A stretch of DNA of 38,715 bases from CAMLDH01 sp966250375 (GTDB lineage Bacteria > Pseudomonadota > Gammaproteobacteria > Burkholderiales > Burkholderiaceae_D): positions 1-38,715 of the forward strand of contig CBINHE010000038.1 in NCBI GenBank assembly GCA_966250375.1, given 5' to 3'. The notes under the pieces were generated by a model. The model ran no database searches and had not been told where the DNA came from. It saw only the letters and a program-made list of their open reading frames with translations. This document shows positions 31,961 through 38,715 of the stretch, piece after piece; within the stretch, counting starts at the first letter, position 1, and the number at the start of each line of letters is the position of its first letter. The translations under genes and the position numbers were made by a program.

Positions 31961-32481
31961 GCTATGGCTTGCTGGCCGAATTCGCCACCGCCGACCAGTT
32001 GCTCGCAGCAGCCGGGCAGGCGCGCCATGCCGGCTTTCATTCGATGGAGGCCTATGCACCGTTTCCGGTCGAGGGCTTGGCCGAAGCAGTCGGCTTCCAG
32101 CGCAACCGTGTGCCGCTCGTGACGTTCCTGGGCGGCATCGCGGGCGGCGCCGCGACCTATTTCCTGCTGTGGTATTCGGCTGTGATCGACTATCCGATCA
32201 ATGTCGGCGGGCGTCCGTTGCACAGCTGGCCGTCGTTCATCCCGCCAACCTTCGAAATCACGATCCTCGGTGCGGCGTTCGCGGCCGTCATCGGCATGCT
32301 GATGATGAACGGCTTGCCGCGCCTGCGCCATCCGCTGTTCGCGATGCCCGAGTTCGACCTGGCCACGCGCAACCGCTTCTTCCTGTTCCTGCCGGCTTCT
32401 GATCCTGTCTTCGATGCGGCGCGCAGCAAGGCGTGGCTCGAACAGATGAAGCCGCTGCTGGTGCGCGAGGTGCCGGTATGA
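31957..32481 (+). CDS. actD: ActD, membrane subunit of ACIII (DUF3341)
   Basis: A 174-residue protein with two membrane helices. The soluble start (S-Y-G-L-L-A-E-F-A-T-A-D-Q-L-L) and H-S-M-E-A-Y-A-P-F-P-V-E-G-L are standard for DUF3341. The helices lie at about 51-72 and 91-115. It is a structural part of ACIII without cofactors. CAGGAGGG serves ATG 31957, which overlaps the actC stop; its own stop overlaps the actE start. Confidence 0.93.
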   Translation: MSYGLLAEFATADQLLAAAGQARHAGFHSMEAYAPFPVEGLAEAVGFQRNRVPLVTFLGGIAGGAATYFLLWYSAVIDYPINVGGRPLHSWPSFIPPTFEITILGAAFAAVIGMLMMNGLPRLRHPLFAMPEFDLATRNRFFLFLPASDPVFDAARSKAWLEQMKPLLVREVPV

Positions 32482-33260
32482 GAATACTAAGGAACGTGCG
32501 CAAAACAATTTCCCGATTTGTCTCGGGTCTGGCGGGCGCATTGCTGCGTTGCCCCTCGCTTGTGTGGCTCGCCACACGGCGCTCGGGTGCGCCTTGCACT
32601 GCATCCCGCCAGACCCGTCCAAATCGGGAAATTGTCTTGCGCACGTTCCTAAGCGCATGGCTGCTGCCGGTCCTCATTGCCGGTGTTCTTGTCGGCTGCG
32701 AAAAGGCCAGGCAGGACATGTACGATCAGCCGAAATACAAGCCGATGGCGCGCAGCGACTTGTTCGACAACGGCACTTCGGCGCGCGTGCCGCCCGAGGG
32801 CACGGTCGCGCATGCGCAGGGGCCGTTTTCCGGGACGTCGAGCGGGCGGGTCGGCGTCGATGACGTGCAGGGCGCCGCCGCTGCGCTCGCGGCGCAATCG
32901 ATGCCGTATCCCGTGACGCGCGAATTACTCTTGCGCGGCCAGGAACGCTATTCGATCTATTGCCTGCCGTGCCACAGCCCGGTCGGCGACGGCGACGGCT
33001 TGATTGCGCGCCGCGGCTTTCCGCATCCGCCGTCGTACCATACCGACCGCCTGCGGCAAGCGCCCGACCGTCACTTCTTCGACGTCATGACGAATGGCTA
33101 CGGCATCATGTATCCGTACGCCGACCGGGTCGAGCCGAAAGACCGCTGGGCGATCGTCGCCTATATCCGCGCCTTGCAGCTGAGCCAGCATGCCGATGTA
33201 CACAACTTGCCGGGCGATATCGCCGCACGCTTGCCGGCGCGGCAGGGAGAGCGCAAATGA
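32478..33260 (+). CDS. actE: ActE, monoheme cytochrome c lipoprotein of ACIII, with a transposon insert in its 5' end
   Basis: From ATG 32478 (overlapping the actD stop) the product has 260 residues. The first four codons encode MRIL. Codons 5-58 are contributed by a MITE-like insertion and its 3-bp duplication. Then follow a signal peptide (S-A-W-L-L-P-V-L-I-A-G-V-L-V-G), lipid-acceptor Cys and Q-P-K-Y-K-P-M-A-R-S-D-L-F, the usual mature start of ActE. The cytochrome domain has C-L-P-C-H and Y-G-I-M-Y-P-Y with the likely Met ligand. ActE accepts electrons from ActA. If the insert is translated, about 60 residues precede the signal peptide. An in-frame TTG at 32637-32639 with GGGAA 6 nt upstream could restart translation right at it, giving about 207 residues. 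Confidence 0.88.
   Translation: MRILRNVRKTISRFVSGLAGALLRCPSLVWLATRRSGAPCTASRQTRPNREIVLRTFLSAWLLPVLIAGVLVGCEKARQDMYDQPKYKPMARSDLFDNGTSARVPPEGTVAHAQGPFSGTSSGRVGVDDVQGAAAALAAQSMPYPVTRELLLRGQERYSIYCLPCHSPVGDGDGLIARRGFPHPPSYHTDRLRQAPDRHFFDVMTNGYGIMYPYADRVEPKDRWAIVAYIRALQLSQHADVHNLPGDIAARLPARQGERK
32491..32649. mobile_element. 159-bp MITE-like element inside actE
   Basis: The ends are 46-bp arms in inverted orientation (32491-32536 and 32605-32649), starting GGAACGTGCGCAA on both sides; 29 of the first 30 positions agree. The short middle contains a smaller hairpin (GTGTGGC/GCCACAC). TAA flanks both ends (32488-32490 and 32650-32652). Element plus one TAA copy equals 162 bp, so it adds 54 codons in frame, with no stop in the actE frame. 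The termini match the 392-bp remnant near tRNA-Arg. Confidence 0.88.
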
Positions 33261-34279
33261 GCGTCATGCTGCCTGCCTTGCTCGGCGCCTACCTCGCGGT
33301 GTGGTTTTTCTGGACCGGCACGCTGATGGGCGGCTTGGCCAATGTATGGCTGCACAACCTGACCGGCGGCGCTTGGGGCGAGCCATTGCGCGCGCCGCTG
33401 CTGCGCGCCTCGACGCAAATCCCGATGGCGTCGCTGCTGTTCCTGCCGCTGCTGCTCGGCATGCCGCTGCTGTATCCATGGGTGGCGCAGGCGGCCTCAG
33501 GCGTTGCACGCTGGCAGGGCGAATTGTCGGCGCCGGCATTCAAGAGTGCATGGCTGTCGCCGACGTTTTTCATTGTCCGCAGCGTGGTCTATCTGCTGAT
33601 CTGGAATGCGCTCGTGCTGCTGTCGCGTAAACCTTCCCTGACACGCTCGAAGCCGTTTTCGGCATGCGCGCTGATCGTCTACGGCTTCAGCATGAGCCTG
33701 GCCGCCGTCGACTGGATCATGTCCTTGATGCCGCTGTGGCGCTCAAGCGTGTTCGGCTGGCTGGTCGGCATGGGCCAGATGCTGGCCGGCATGGCGTTCG
33801 GCATCGTGTGTGCGGCACGTACGCGCGACAAGCCGTCGTCGATGGTGTTCCGCGATCTCGGCAACATGATGTTGATGTATGTGCTGATGTGGGCCTATCT
33901 GGCGTTTTCGCAGTTCCTGATCATCTGGGCCGAAAACCTGCCGCATGAAATCAACTGGTATGTTGCGCGCCGCCACGGACCGTGGCCGGCCGTCGCCTGG
34001 CTGTTGACCGTGTTTTTCTTTTTCGCGCCGCTGTTGCTGCTGCTGTCGCGCACTGCCAAGCAAACGCCCGGCATGCTCGGCGCACTGGCCGTTGCGCTAC
34101 TGGTGATGCAGCTGCTCAATACCTGCTGGCTGGTGTTGCCGTCGCTCGGCATCAATCCGTTGCAATGGGCGTGGGCGGTGCCGGTGAGCCTGCTGGCGGT
34201 CGGCGCAATTGCGGCGGTATGGTGGCGGCGCGCCCCGACCAGATCAGCGATTGCCGGAAAGGAGGGCAGCCATGCCTGA
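33257..34279 (+). CDS. actF: ActF, NrfD-like membrane subunit of ACIII
   Basis: A 340-residue polytopic protein of about ten helices. It begins with the W-F-F-W-T-G-T-L-M-G-G helix, then L-L-F-L-P-L-L-L-G and Y-G-F-S-M-S-L-A-A-V-D-W-I-M-S-L-M-P-L-W-R-S-S-V-F-G-W, a highly conserved ActF segment. W-A-E-N-L-P-H-E-I-N-W-Y follows. It is the second NrfD-type subunit of ACIII. ATG 33257 overlaps the actE stop, and the next gene starts 8 nt before its end. Confidence 0.93.
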   Translation: MSVMLPALLGAYLAVWFFWTGTLMGGLANVWLHNLTGGAWGEPLRAPLLRASTQIPMASLLFLPLLLGMPLLYPWVAQAASGVARWQGELSAPAFKSAWLSPTFFIVRSVVYLLIWNALVLLSRKPSLTRSKPFSACALIVYGFSMSLAAVDWIMSLMPLWRSSVFGWLVGMGQMLAGMAFGIVCAARTRDKPSSMVFRDLGNMMLMYVLMWAYLAFSQFLIIWAENLPHEINWYVARRHGPWPAVAWLLTVFFFFAPLLLLLSRTAKQTPGMLGALAVALLVMQLLNTCWLVLPSLGINPLQWAWAVPVSLLAVGAIAAVWWRRAPTRSAIAGKEGSHA

Positions 34280-34649
34280 CGCGGCGGCCAACCGGAATCG
34301 CGACGACTTCAATGTCCGTGCTGTGCTGTGGACCGGCGTGGCAATTGTCGTCATGCTGGCGCTAGCGGCGGTCGGCGCTTATGCGGCTTGGCATGCTTGG
34401 GCGGCACCGGCGCACGATGCGCCGAATGCAAGTCGCGGCTTCGGCGATTTCGCCATCGCCGGCCCCAAGCTGCAAAGCGCGCCACAGGCTGATCGTGCGG
34501 CCTTCATGGCGGACAAGGCGCGCTTGCTGCATTCGCATGAATGGATCGACCCGGCGGCCGGTATTGCGCGCATACCCATCGATGACGCGATGCGTATCCT
34601 GGCTGCACGCGGTGCGCCGCATGTTGTGCCGAAACAGAAGGCCAGATGA
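34272..34649 (+). CDS. Small membrane protein of the ACIII/oxidase cluster
   Basis: A 125-residue protein with one membrane helix (about 20-40), a linker, and a C-terminal motif H-E-W-I-D-P-A-A-G-I-A-R-I-P-I-D-D-A-M that recurs in small proteins of ACIII/oxidase loci. It may correspond to the extra subunit sometimes called ActG or to an assembly factor; I cannot decide which. It is translationally coupled on both sides (8-nt and 4-nt overlaps), with GGAGGG upstream. Confidence 0.75.
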   Translation: MPDAAANRNRDDFNVRAVLWTGVAIVVMLALAAVGAYAAWHAWAAPAHDAPNASRGFGDFAIAGPKLQSAPQADRAAFMADKARLLHSHEWIDPAAGIARIPIDDAMRILAARGAPHVVPKQKAR

Positions 34650-35437
34650 TGAAGCTGACGTACTGGTGCATGCTGCTGTGGTGTCTTGCCGTTGCCATCC
34701 CGGTTACCGCCGGCGCCGGACCACTGGCGCTGCCGGCGACACCGCACCCTGAATTCGTCCAGAACCTCGGCGCGCGATTGCCGCTGCCGCTGGTGTTCGA
34801 TGACGGCGGTGCGCCGGTGGAACTCGGCGGCCTTATCCACGACCGTCCGGTGGTGCTGGTGCTCGGCTACTACCAGTGTCCGAACCTGTGCAGCACGCTG
34901 ATGGAAGGCGTGGTCGAAACACTGGCGCAGACGAACCTGCCGCGCGACGCCTACCGGGTGGTCGAAGTCAGCATCGATCCGACTGAAACACCTGAGCTGG
35001 CAGCGCGCAAGAAGGTGTCGTACGAACCAATGTTCGGTTGGCGCGGCGCCGATCTGCATTTACTGACCGGCGGCAAATCCGCCATTGCGTTGCTGGCGCA
35101 GACGGTCGGCTTCCGCTATGTCTACGATGCGCAACAGCGGCAATACATCCATCCGGCCGGATTCATCATCGTCACCGCTGACGGCCGGATTTCACGCTAT
35201 TTCCTCGGCGTGCGCTTTGATCCCGACGAGGTGCGCGCGGCGTTGCAGAAGGCTTCTGTCGGCACCGTCGGCAATCCCATCGACCGCCTGCTGCTGCTGT
35301 GCATGCACTACGATCCGGCCACCGGACGCACCAGCGTGACGGCAATGACCCTCGTGCGCCTCGTGTGTCTTGTTGTCCTTGTCATCCTGGCCGGCTGGGT
35401 CTGGCGCCATCGAGCCCGGCATGGGAGGAATGAATGA
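34646..35437 (+). CDS. SCO1/SenC family copper chaperone
   Basis: A 263-residue protein with a signal peptide (to about 22), a thioredoxin-like SCO domain and a C-terminal membrane helix (about 234-252). The copper-binding site is visible as C-P-N-L-C (about 79-83) and the later histidine in H-P-A-G-F. Other family marks are V-S-I-D-P-x-E-T-P and L-T-G. SCO proteins deliver or reduce copper for the CuA site of oxidase subunit II, whose gene follows directly. Two ATGs (34646, 34649) are possible. Confidence 0.92.
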   Translation: MMKLTYWCMLLWCLAVAIPVTAGAGPLALPATPHPEFVQNLGARLPLPLVFDDGGAPVELGGLIHDRPVVLVLGYYQCPNLCSTLMEGVVETLAQTNLPRDAYRVVEVSIDPTETPELAARKKVSYEPMFGWRGADLHLLTGGKSAIALLAQTVGFRYVYDAQQRQYIHPAGFIIVTADGRISRYFLGVRFDPDEVRAALQKASVGTVGNPIDRLLLLCMHYDPATGRTSVTAMTLVRLVCLVVLVILAGWVWRHRARHGRNE

Positions 35438-36396
35438 ATACGGGTTTCCATCTGTTGCCGGAGAGCGCATCGACCGCAGCCGCCAGTCTCGACCACCTGA
35501 TGCTCGCGCTGACGCTGCTGATGGGCAGCGTGGCACTGGCCGTCGCCGTGTTGATCGTCATGTTCTCGATCCGCTACCGGAAAGGATCGTCGGCCGACCG
35601 CTCTCACGCACCGACCACTGGCCGCCGCATCGAGATCGCCTGGACCGTCGTGCCGCTGCTGATCTTCCTTGGCATGTATGCCTGGGCCGCGTACGAGTAT
35701 ATGGCGCTGTATCGCGTGCCGCCCGATGCAATGCCGGTGTTCGTGGTCGCCAAGCAATGGATGTGGAAGCTCGAACACGCCAACGGCCGGCGCGAGATCA
35801 GCGAGCTGCATGTGCCGGTGGGCCAGCCGGTGCGGGTCGTGATGACATCGCAGGATGTGATCCACAGTTTCTATGTGCCGGCCTTCCGCATCAAGCAGGA
35901 CGTGGTGCCGGGCCGCTATACCTCGATCTGGTTCACGCCGACGCAAACCGGCGAATACGCGTTGTTCTGCGCGGAATACTGCGGCACTGAACATTCGGTG
36001 ATGCGCGGCAAAGTCGTCGTGATGCCGCCGCGTGATTTCGCCGCCTGGCTGCAGCAGGGCAACGCCGAGCCCGGCATTGCGCAGCGCGGCTTCGACCTGT
36101 TCCGCAAGTACGGCTGCAGCGGCTGCCACAGCGCCGGTTCGTCGGTGCATGCGCCGGACTTGCATGGTTTGCTCGGCCGCACCGTGCATTTGCAGGACGG
36201 CCGTACGCTGATCGCCGATGAAAACTATGTGCGCGACTCGATCCTGTTGCCGAAAAAGGATGTGGCCGCCGGCTATGCGCCGATCATGCCGAGCTTCGCC
36301 GGCCAGATCGGCGAGGAGGATTTGATAGCCATCATCGAATACATCCGCAGGATGGAAAGTGAGACGGGAGGCGGCGATGCAGGCCCTGCAAGATGA
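35434..36396 (+). CDS. coxB: Cytochrome c oxidase subunit II with fused cytochrome c (caa3 type)
   Basis: A 320-residue protein with two N-terminal membrane helices and a CuA cupredoxin domain. The CuA ligands are visible: H in D-V-I-H-S-F-Y-V-P, and C-A-E-Y-C-G-T-E-H-S-V-M. A cytochrome c domain follows (C-S-G-C-H at about residue 228, P-I-M-P-S-F as the likely Met ligand). Fusion of cytochrome c to subunit II is the hallmark of caa3 oxidases. It is coupled to the SCO gene by ATGA overlap and overlaps coxA by 20 nt. Confidence 0.95.
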   Translation: MNTGFHLLPESASTAAASLDHLMLALTLLMGSVALAVAVLIVMFSIRYRKGSSADRSHAPTTGRRIEIAWTVVPLLIFLGMYAWAAYEYMALYRVPPDAMPVFVVAKQWMWKLEHANGRREISELHVPVGQPVRVVMTSQDVIHSFYVPAFRIKQDVVPGRYTSIWFTPTQTGEYALFCAEYCGTEHSVMRGKVVVMPPRDFAAWLQQGNAEPGIAQRGFDLFRKYGCSGCHSAGSSVHAPDLHGLLGRTVHLQDGRTLIADENYVRDSILLPKKDVAAGYAPIMPSFAGQIGEEDLIAIIEYIRRMESETGGGDAGPAR

Positions 36397-38011
36397 CGTC
36401 GCCGTGGAGGCGGCACGGAATTACCTTACCGAGGGCTTCACGCTCTCATCATGGCTGACCACGCACGACCACAAGCGCATCGCCTTGCTCTACCTCGTGT
36501 CGATCACGGCATTCTTCTTTATCGGCGGCGCGGCGGCAACTCTCATCCGCCTTGAACTGGCCACGCCCGAGGCCGACTTCGTGACGCACGAGACTTACAA
36601 CGTGCTGTTCACGATGCACGGCGTGATCATGGTGTGGTTGTTCCTGATCCCGTCGATTCCGTCCGCGCTCGGCAACTTCCTGATGCCGATAATGATCGGT
36701 GCGCGTGATCTGGCGTTTCCGCGTCTGAACCTCGCGAGCTGGTACCTCTACCTCGGCGGCGGCGTCTTCACGATTGCGGCGCTGATTGCCGGCGGCGTCG
36801 ATACCGGCTGGACCTTCTATACGCCGTTCTCGACGCTTTTTTCCAACACCAATGTCATCCTCGTGCTGTTGGGCGTCTTCATCGTCGGCTTTTCATCGAT
36901 CCTGACCGGCATTAACTTCATCGTCACCGTGCACACCATGCGCGCGCCCGGCATGACCTGGTTCCGGCTGCCGCTGTTCGTCTGGGCCAACTATGCGACT
37001 TCCATCATTCTTGTACTGGCCACGCCGGTGCTGGCGATGACGCTGCTCTTGCTCGGCGCCGAACGGCTGCTGCATGTGGGCATTTTCGATCCGGCGTTGG
37101 GCGGCGATCCGCTGCTGTTCCAGCACTTGTTCTGGTTCTATTCGCATCCGGCGGTCTATATCATGGTGCTGCCGGCCATGGGCGTGGTCAGCGAAATCGT
37201 GCCGTGCTTTGCCAGGAAGCGCGTATTCGGCTACCGCTTCATGGCTTATGCGATCCTCGGCATCGCCGTGATCGGCTTCATGGTCTGGGGGCATCACATG
37301 TTTGTCAGCGGCCAGTCGGTGTATGCCGGCCTGGTGTTTTCGCTATTGAGTTTTCTGGTGGCTATCCCGTCGGCAATCAAGGTGTTCAACTGGACCGCGA
37401 CGCTGTACAAGGGAACGATCACGTTTTCCGCGCCGATGCTGTATGCGCTCGGCTTCATCGGCTTGTTTACGATCGGCGGGCTGACCGGCCTGATTCTCGC
37501 GTCGCTGGCGGCGGACGTGCATTTGACCGACACCTATTTCGTGGTCGCGCATTTTCACTACATCATGGTCGGCGGCGCAGTCATGGCGTATTTCGGCGCC
37601 TTGCATTTCTGGTGGCCCAAGATCAGCGGGCGCATGTATCCCGAAATGTGGGGACGCGTCGCCGCGGTCATCATTTTCTTCGGCTTCAACCTGACCTTCT
37701 TTCCGCAATTCCTGCTCGGCTATGAAGGCATGCCGCGCCGCTATCACACGTATCCGGAACAATTCCAGGTTTTACACCTGCTGTCGTCGGCCGGCGCATC
37801 GATTCTCGCGGTCGGCTATCTGCTGCCGCTCGGCTATTTTCTCTGGTCGTTGTTGTACGGTAAGCGGGCCGGCCCCAATCCGTGGCAGGCGACCGGCCTC
37901 GAATGGCAGACGCCATCGCCGCCACCGAAGGAAAACTTCGCCGTCACGCCGACCGTCACCGAGGAAGCGTATGCGTATCAGCCGGCAACCGGCGCACAGG
38001 TGCCGCAGTGA
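36377..38011 (+). CDS. coxA: Cytochrome c oxidase subunit I, A2 type
   Basis: A 544-residue, 12-helix catalytic subunit with heme a, heme a3 and CuB. It contains W-L-T-T-H-D-H-K-R-I-A at the start, T-M-H-G-V-I-M-V-W-L-F (heme a ligand), W-F-Y-S-H-P-A-V-Y-I-M-V-L-P (CuB His and cross-linked Tyr), W-G-H-H-M-F (CuB ligands) and A-H-F-H-Y-I-M-V-G-G (heme ligands). Y-S-H-P-A-V-Y replaces the G-H-P-E-V-Y of A1 enzymes, which places it in the A2 group that uses a Tyr-Ser pair instead of the helix-VI glutamate. GGGAGGCGG precedes ATG 36377. Confidence 0.96.
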   Translation: MQALQDDVAVEAARNYLTEGFTLSSWLTTHDHKRIALLYLVSITAFFFIGGAAATLIRLELATPEADFVTHETYNVLFTMHGVIMVWLFLIPSIPSALGNFLMPIMIGARDLAFPRLNLASWYLYLGGGVFTIAALIAGGVDTGWTFYTPFSTLFSNTNVILVLLGVFIVGFSSILTGINFIVTVHTMRAPGMTWFRLPLFVWANYATSIILVLATPVLAMTLLLLGAERLLHVGIFDPALGGDPLLFQHLFWFYSHPAVYIMVLPAMGVVSEIVPCFARKRVFGYRFMAYAILGIAVIGFMVWGHHMFVSGQSVYAGLVFSLLSFLVAIPSAIKVFNWTATLYKGTITFSAPMLYALGFIGLFTIGGLTGLILASLAADVHLTDTYFVVAHFHYIMVGGAVMAYFGALHFWWPKISGRMYPEMWGRVAAVIIFFGFNLTFFPQFLLGYEGMPRRYHTYPEQFQVLHLLSSAGASILAVGYLLPLGYFLWSLLYGKRAGPNPWQATGLEWQTPSPPPKENFAVTPTVTEEAYAYQPATGAQVPQ

Positions 38012-38661
38012 ATACCGACGCCCGCCCGGCAACCGCGCCGCAATTCGACCATCCCGAGCAACAGAGGCGGGCTGGCACGCTCGGCCTGTGGATTTTCCTG
38101 GCGACTGAGCTAATGTTTTTCGGACCGTTGTTCTTCGGTTATGTGTATGGCAGGACGCACGACCCGGCCGCGTTCGCCGAGGCCAGCCGCCACACCGATG
38201 TGGTGCTCGGCACGCTCAATACCGGCGTTCTGCTTACCAGCAGTTTGACAATGGCGGTCGCTGTGGAAGCGCGCAAGCTCGGTGCGCTGCCGGTTGCAAA
38301 ATGGATGCTATGGATCACTGCGGCATTAGGCACGGTTTTCCTCGCGATCAAGGGCATTGAATATACGAAGGAATGGCATGAGCATTTGTTCCCCGGCGCG
38401 GCATTCGGCTATGCGGGACCGCATGCGCACGGCGTCGAGTTTTTCTTTTTTGTGTATTTTGCGACGACCGGATTGCATGCGCTGCATCTGACGATCGGCG
38501 TGCTGGCTGCAATCGTATTCGCGATTGGCATCGGCGTCGCGCCGCAGCGCTTCGCCACCGGCGAGCGCGTCGAACTGGCGGGTCTGTATTGGCATTTCGT
38601 CGATGCGATATGGATCTTCCTGTACCCGATCCTGTATCTGGTCGGACGTGCCAGTGGATGA
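38008..38661 (+). CDS. coxC: Cytochrome c oxidase subunit III
   Basis: A 217-residue membrane subunit with about five helices. R-A-G-T-L-G-L-W-I-F-L-A-T-E-L-M-F-F-G-P-L-F is the conserved first helix, with Glu near its middle. F-F-F-F-V-Y-F-A-T-T-G-L-H-A-L-H and Y-W-H-F-V-D-A-I-W-I-F-L-Y-P are also typical. The start is GTG at 38008, overlapping the coxA stop as GTGA; the longer frame reading through the coxA end is rejected. The small subunit IV gene often found next would lie beyond the window. Confidence 0.95.
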   Translation: MNTDARPATAPQFDHPEQQRRAGTLGLWIFLATELMFFGPLFFGYVYGRTHDPAAFAEASRHTDVVLGTLNTGVLLTSSLTMAVAVEARKLGALPVAKWMLWITAALGTVFLAIKGIEYTKEWHEHLFPGAAFGYAGPHAHGVEFFFFVYFATTGLHALHLTIGVLAAIVFAIGIGVAPQRFATGERVELAGLYWHFVDAIWIFLYPILYLVGRASG

Positions 38662-38715
38662 TCCTAGATTCGGCAGTTGGACAGGTGCGAGTGTGCATTT
38701 TTCCGGCTCTCTGGC

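Noticed and set aside
1..38715. Prophage, toxin-antitoxin or defence island
   Set aside because: No integrase, phage structural gene, nuclease/helicase set or toxin-antitoxin pair was found. The mobile sequences are limited to two short inverted-repeat elements.

Overview
The window looks like a chromosomal segment of a motile, aerobic betaproteobacterium in Burkholderiales, most likely an Oxalobacteraceae relative (Collimonas/Herminiimonas type). This assignment is an inference. It rests on FlhDC master regulators beside a fliC-flaG-fliD-fliS-fliT block, a FliK-like/FlhB-like pair, a PEP-CTERM protein, and an Alternative Complex III (ACIII) locus joined to a caa3-type oxidase.

Layout. (1) 1-1.2 kb: a PEP-CTERM exported protein and a gene-free spacer. 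(2) 1.1-13.8 kb, all on +: a flagellar block. A sigma-28-type promoter drives a short flagellin, followed by flaG, fliD (cap), fliS and fliT (chaperones), a FliK-domain protein, a small FlhB-C-like protein, a decayed PilZ gene, an intact YcgR-type PilZ brake, a NarL-type response regulator, flhD, flhC, motA, motB and a DUF342 protein. The order gives filament, cap, chaperones, second-messenger brake, master regulator and stator. (3) 14.2-14.8 kb: tRNA-Arg(ACG), its terminator, and a 392-bp transposon remnant with terminal inverted repeats and a 3-bp target duplication. (4) 14.9-27 kb: a mixed accessory/stress region. It holds a PDZ/degenerate-M48 lipoprotein, two small membrane proteins with a putative winged-helix protein, a collapsed trehalose synthase/phosphatase pseudogene, an MscS channel, a BON lipoprotein, a beta/gamma-crystallin-like protein, a PPC/DUF296 protein, a CDF metal transporter, a glycogen-debranching-type glucosidase, and a ZIP-like membrane protein that carries a DUF326 fragment at its N terminus. 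Several gene fragments show that this stretch has been eroding. (5) 27.0-38.7 kb, all on +: actA-B-C-D-E-F, a small membrane protein, a SCO1/SenC copper chaperone, and cytochrome c oxidase subunits II (with a fused cytochrome c), I and III. Most of these genes overlap by ATGA or GTGA. Together they would form a quinol:cytochrome c oxidoreductase (ACIII) feeding an A2-type caa3 oxidase.

The most unusual observation is inside actE. A 159-bp inverted-repeat element (MITE-like) with a 3-bp target duplication has inserted after codon 4 of this lipoprotein cytochrome gene. The insertion adds exactly 54 codons without a stop, so the reading frame survives. It also supplies a possible new TTG start right in front of the signal peptide. 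The termini of this element match those of the 392-bp remnant beside tRNA-Arg, which links the two as non-autonomous derivatives of one transposon family. I do not see a wholly new multi-gene system. The strongest leads are this in-gene MITE, the decayed PilZ duplicate next to the flagellar brake, the HExxH-to-KExxH pseudo-peptidase, and the DUF326/membrane-protein fusion.
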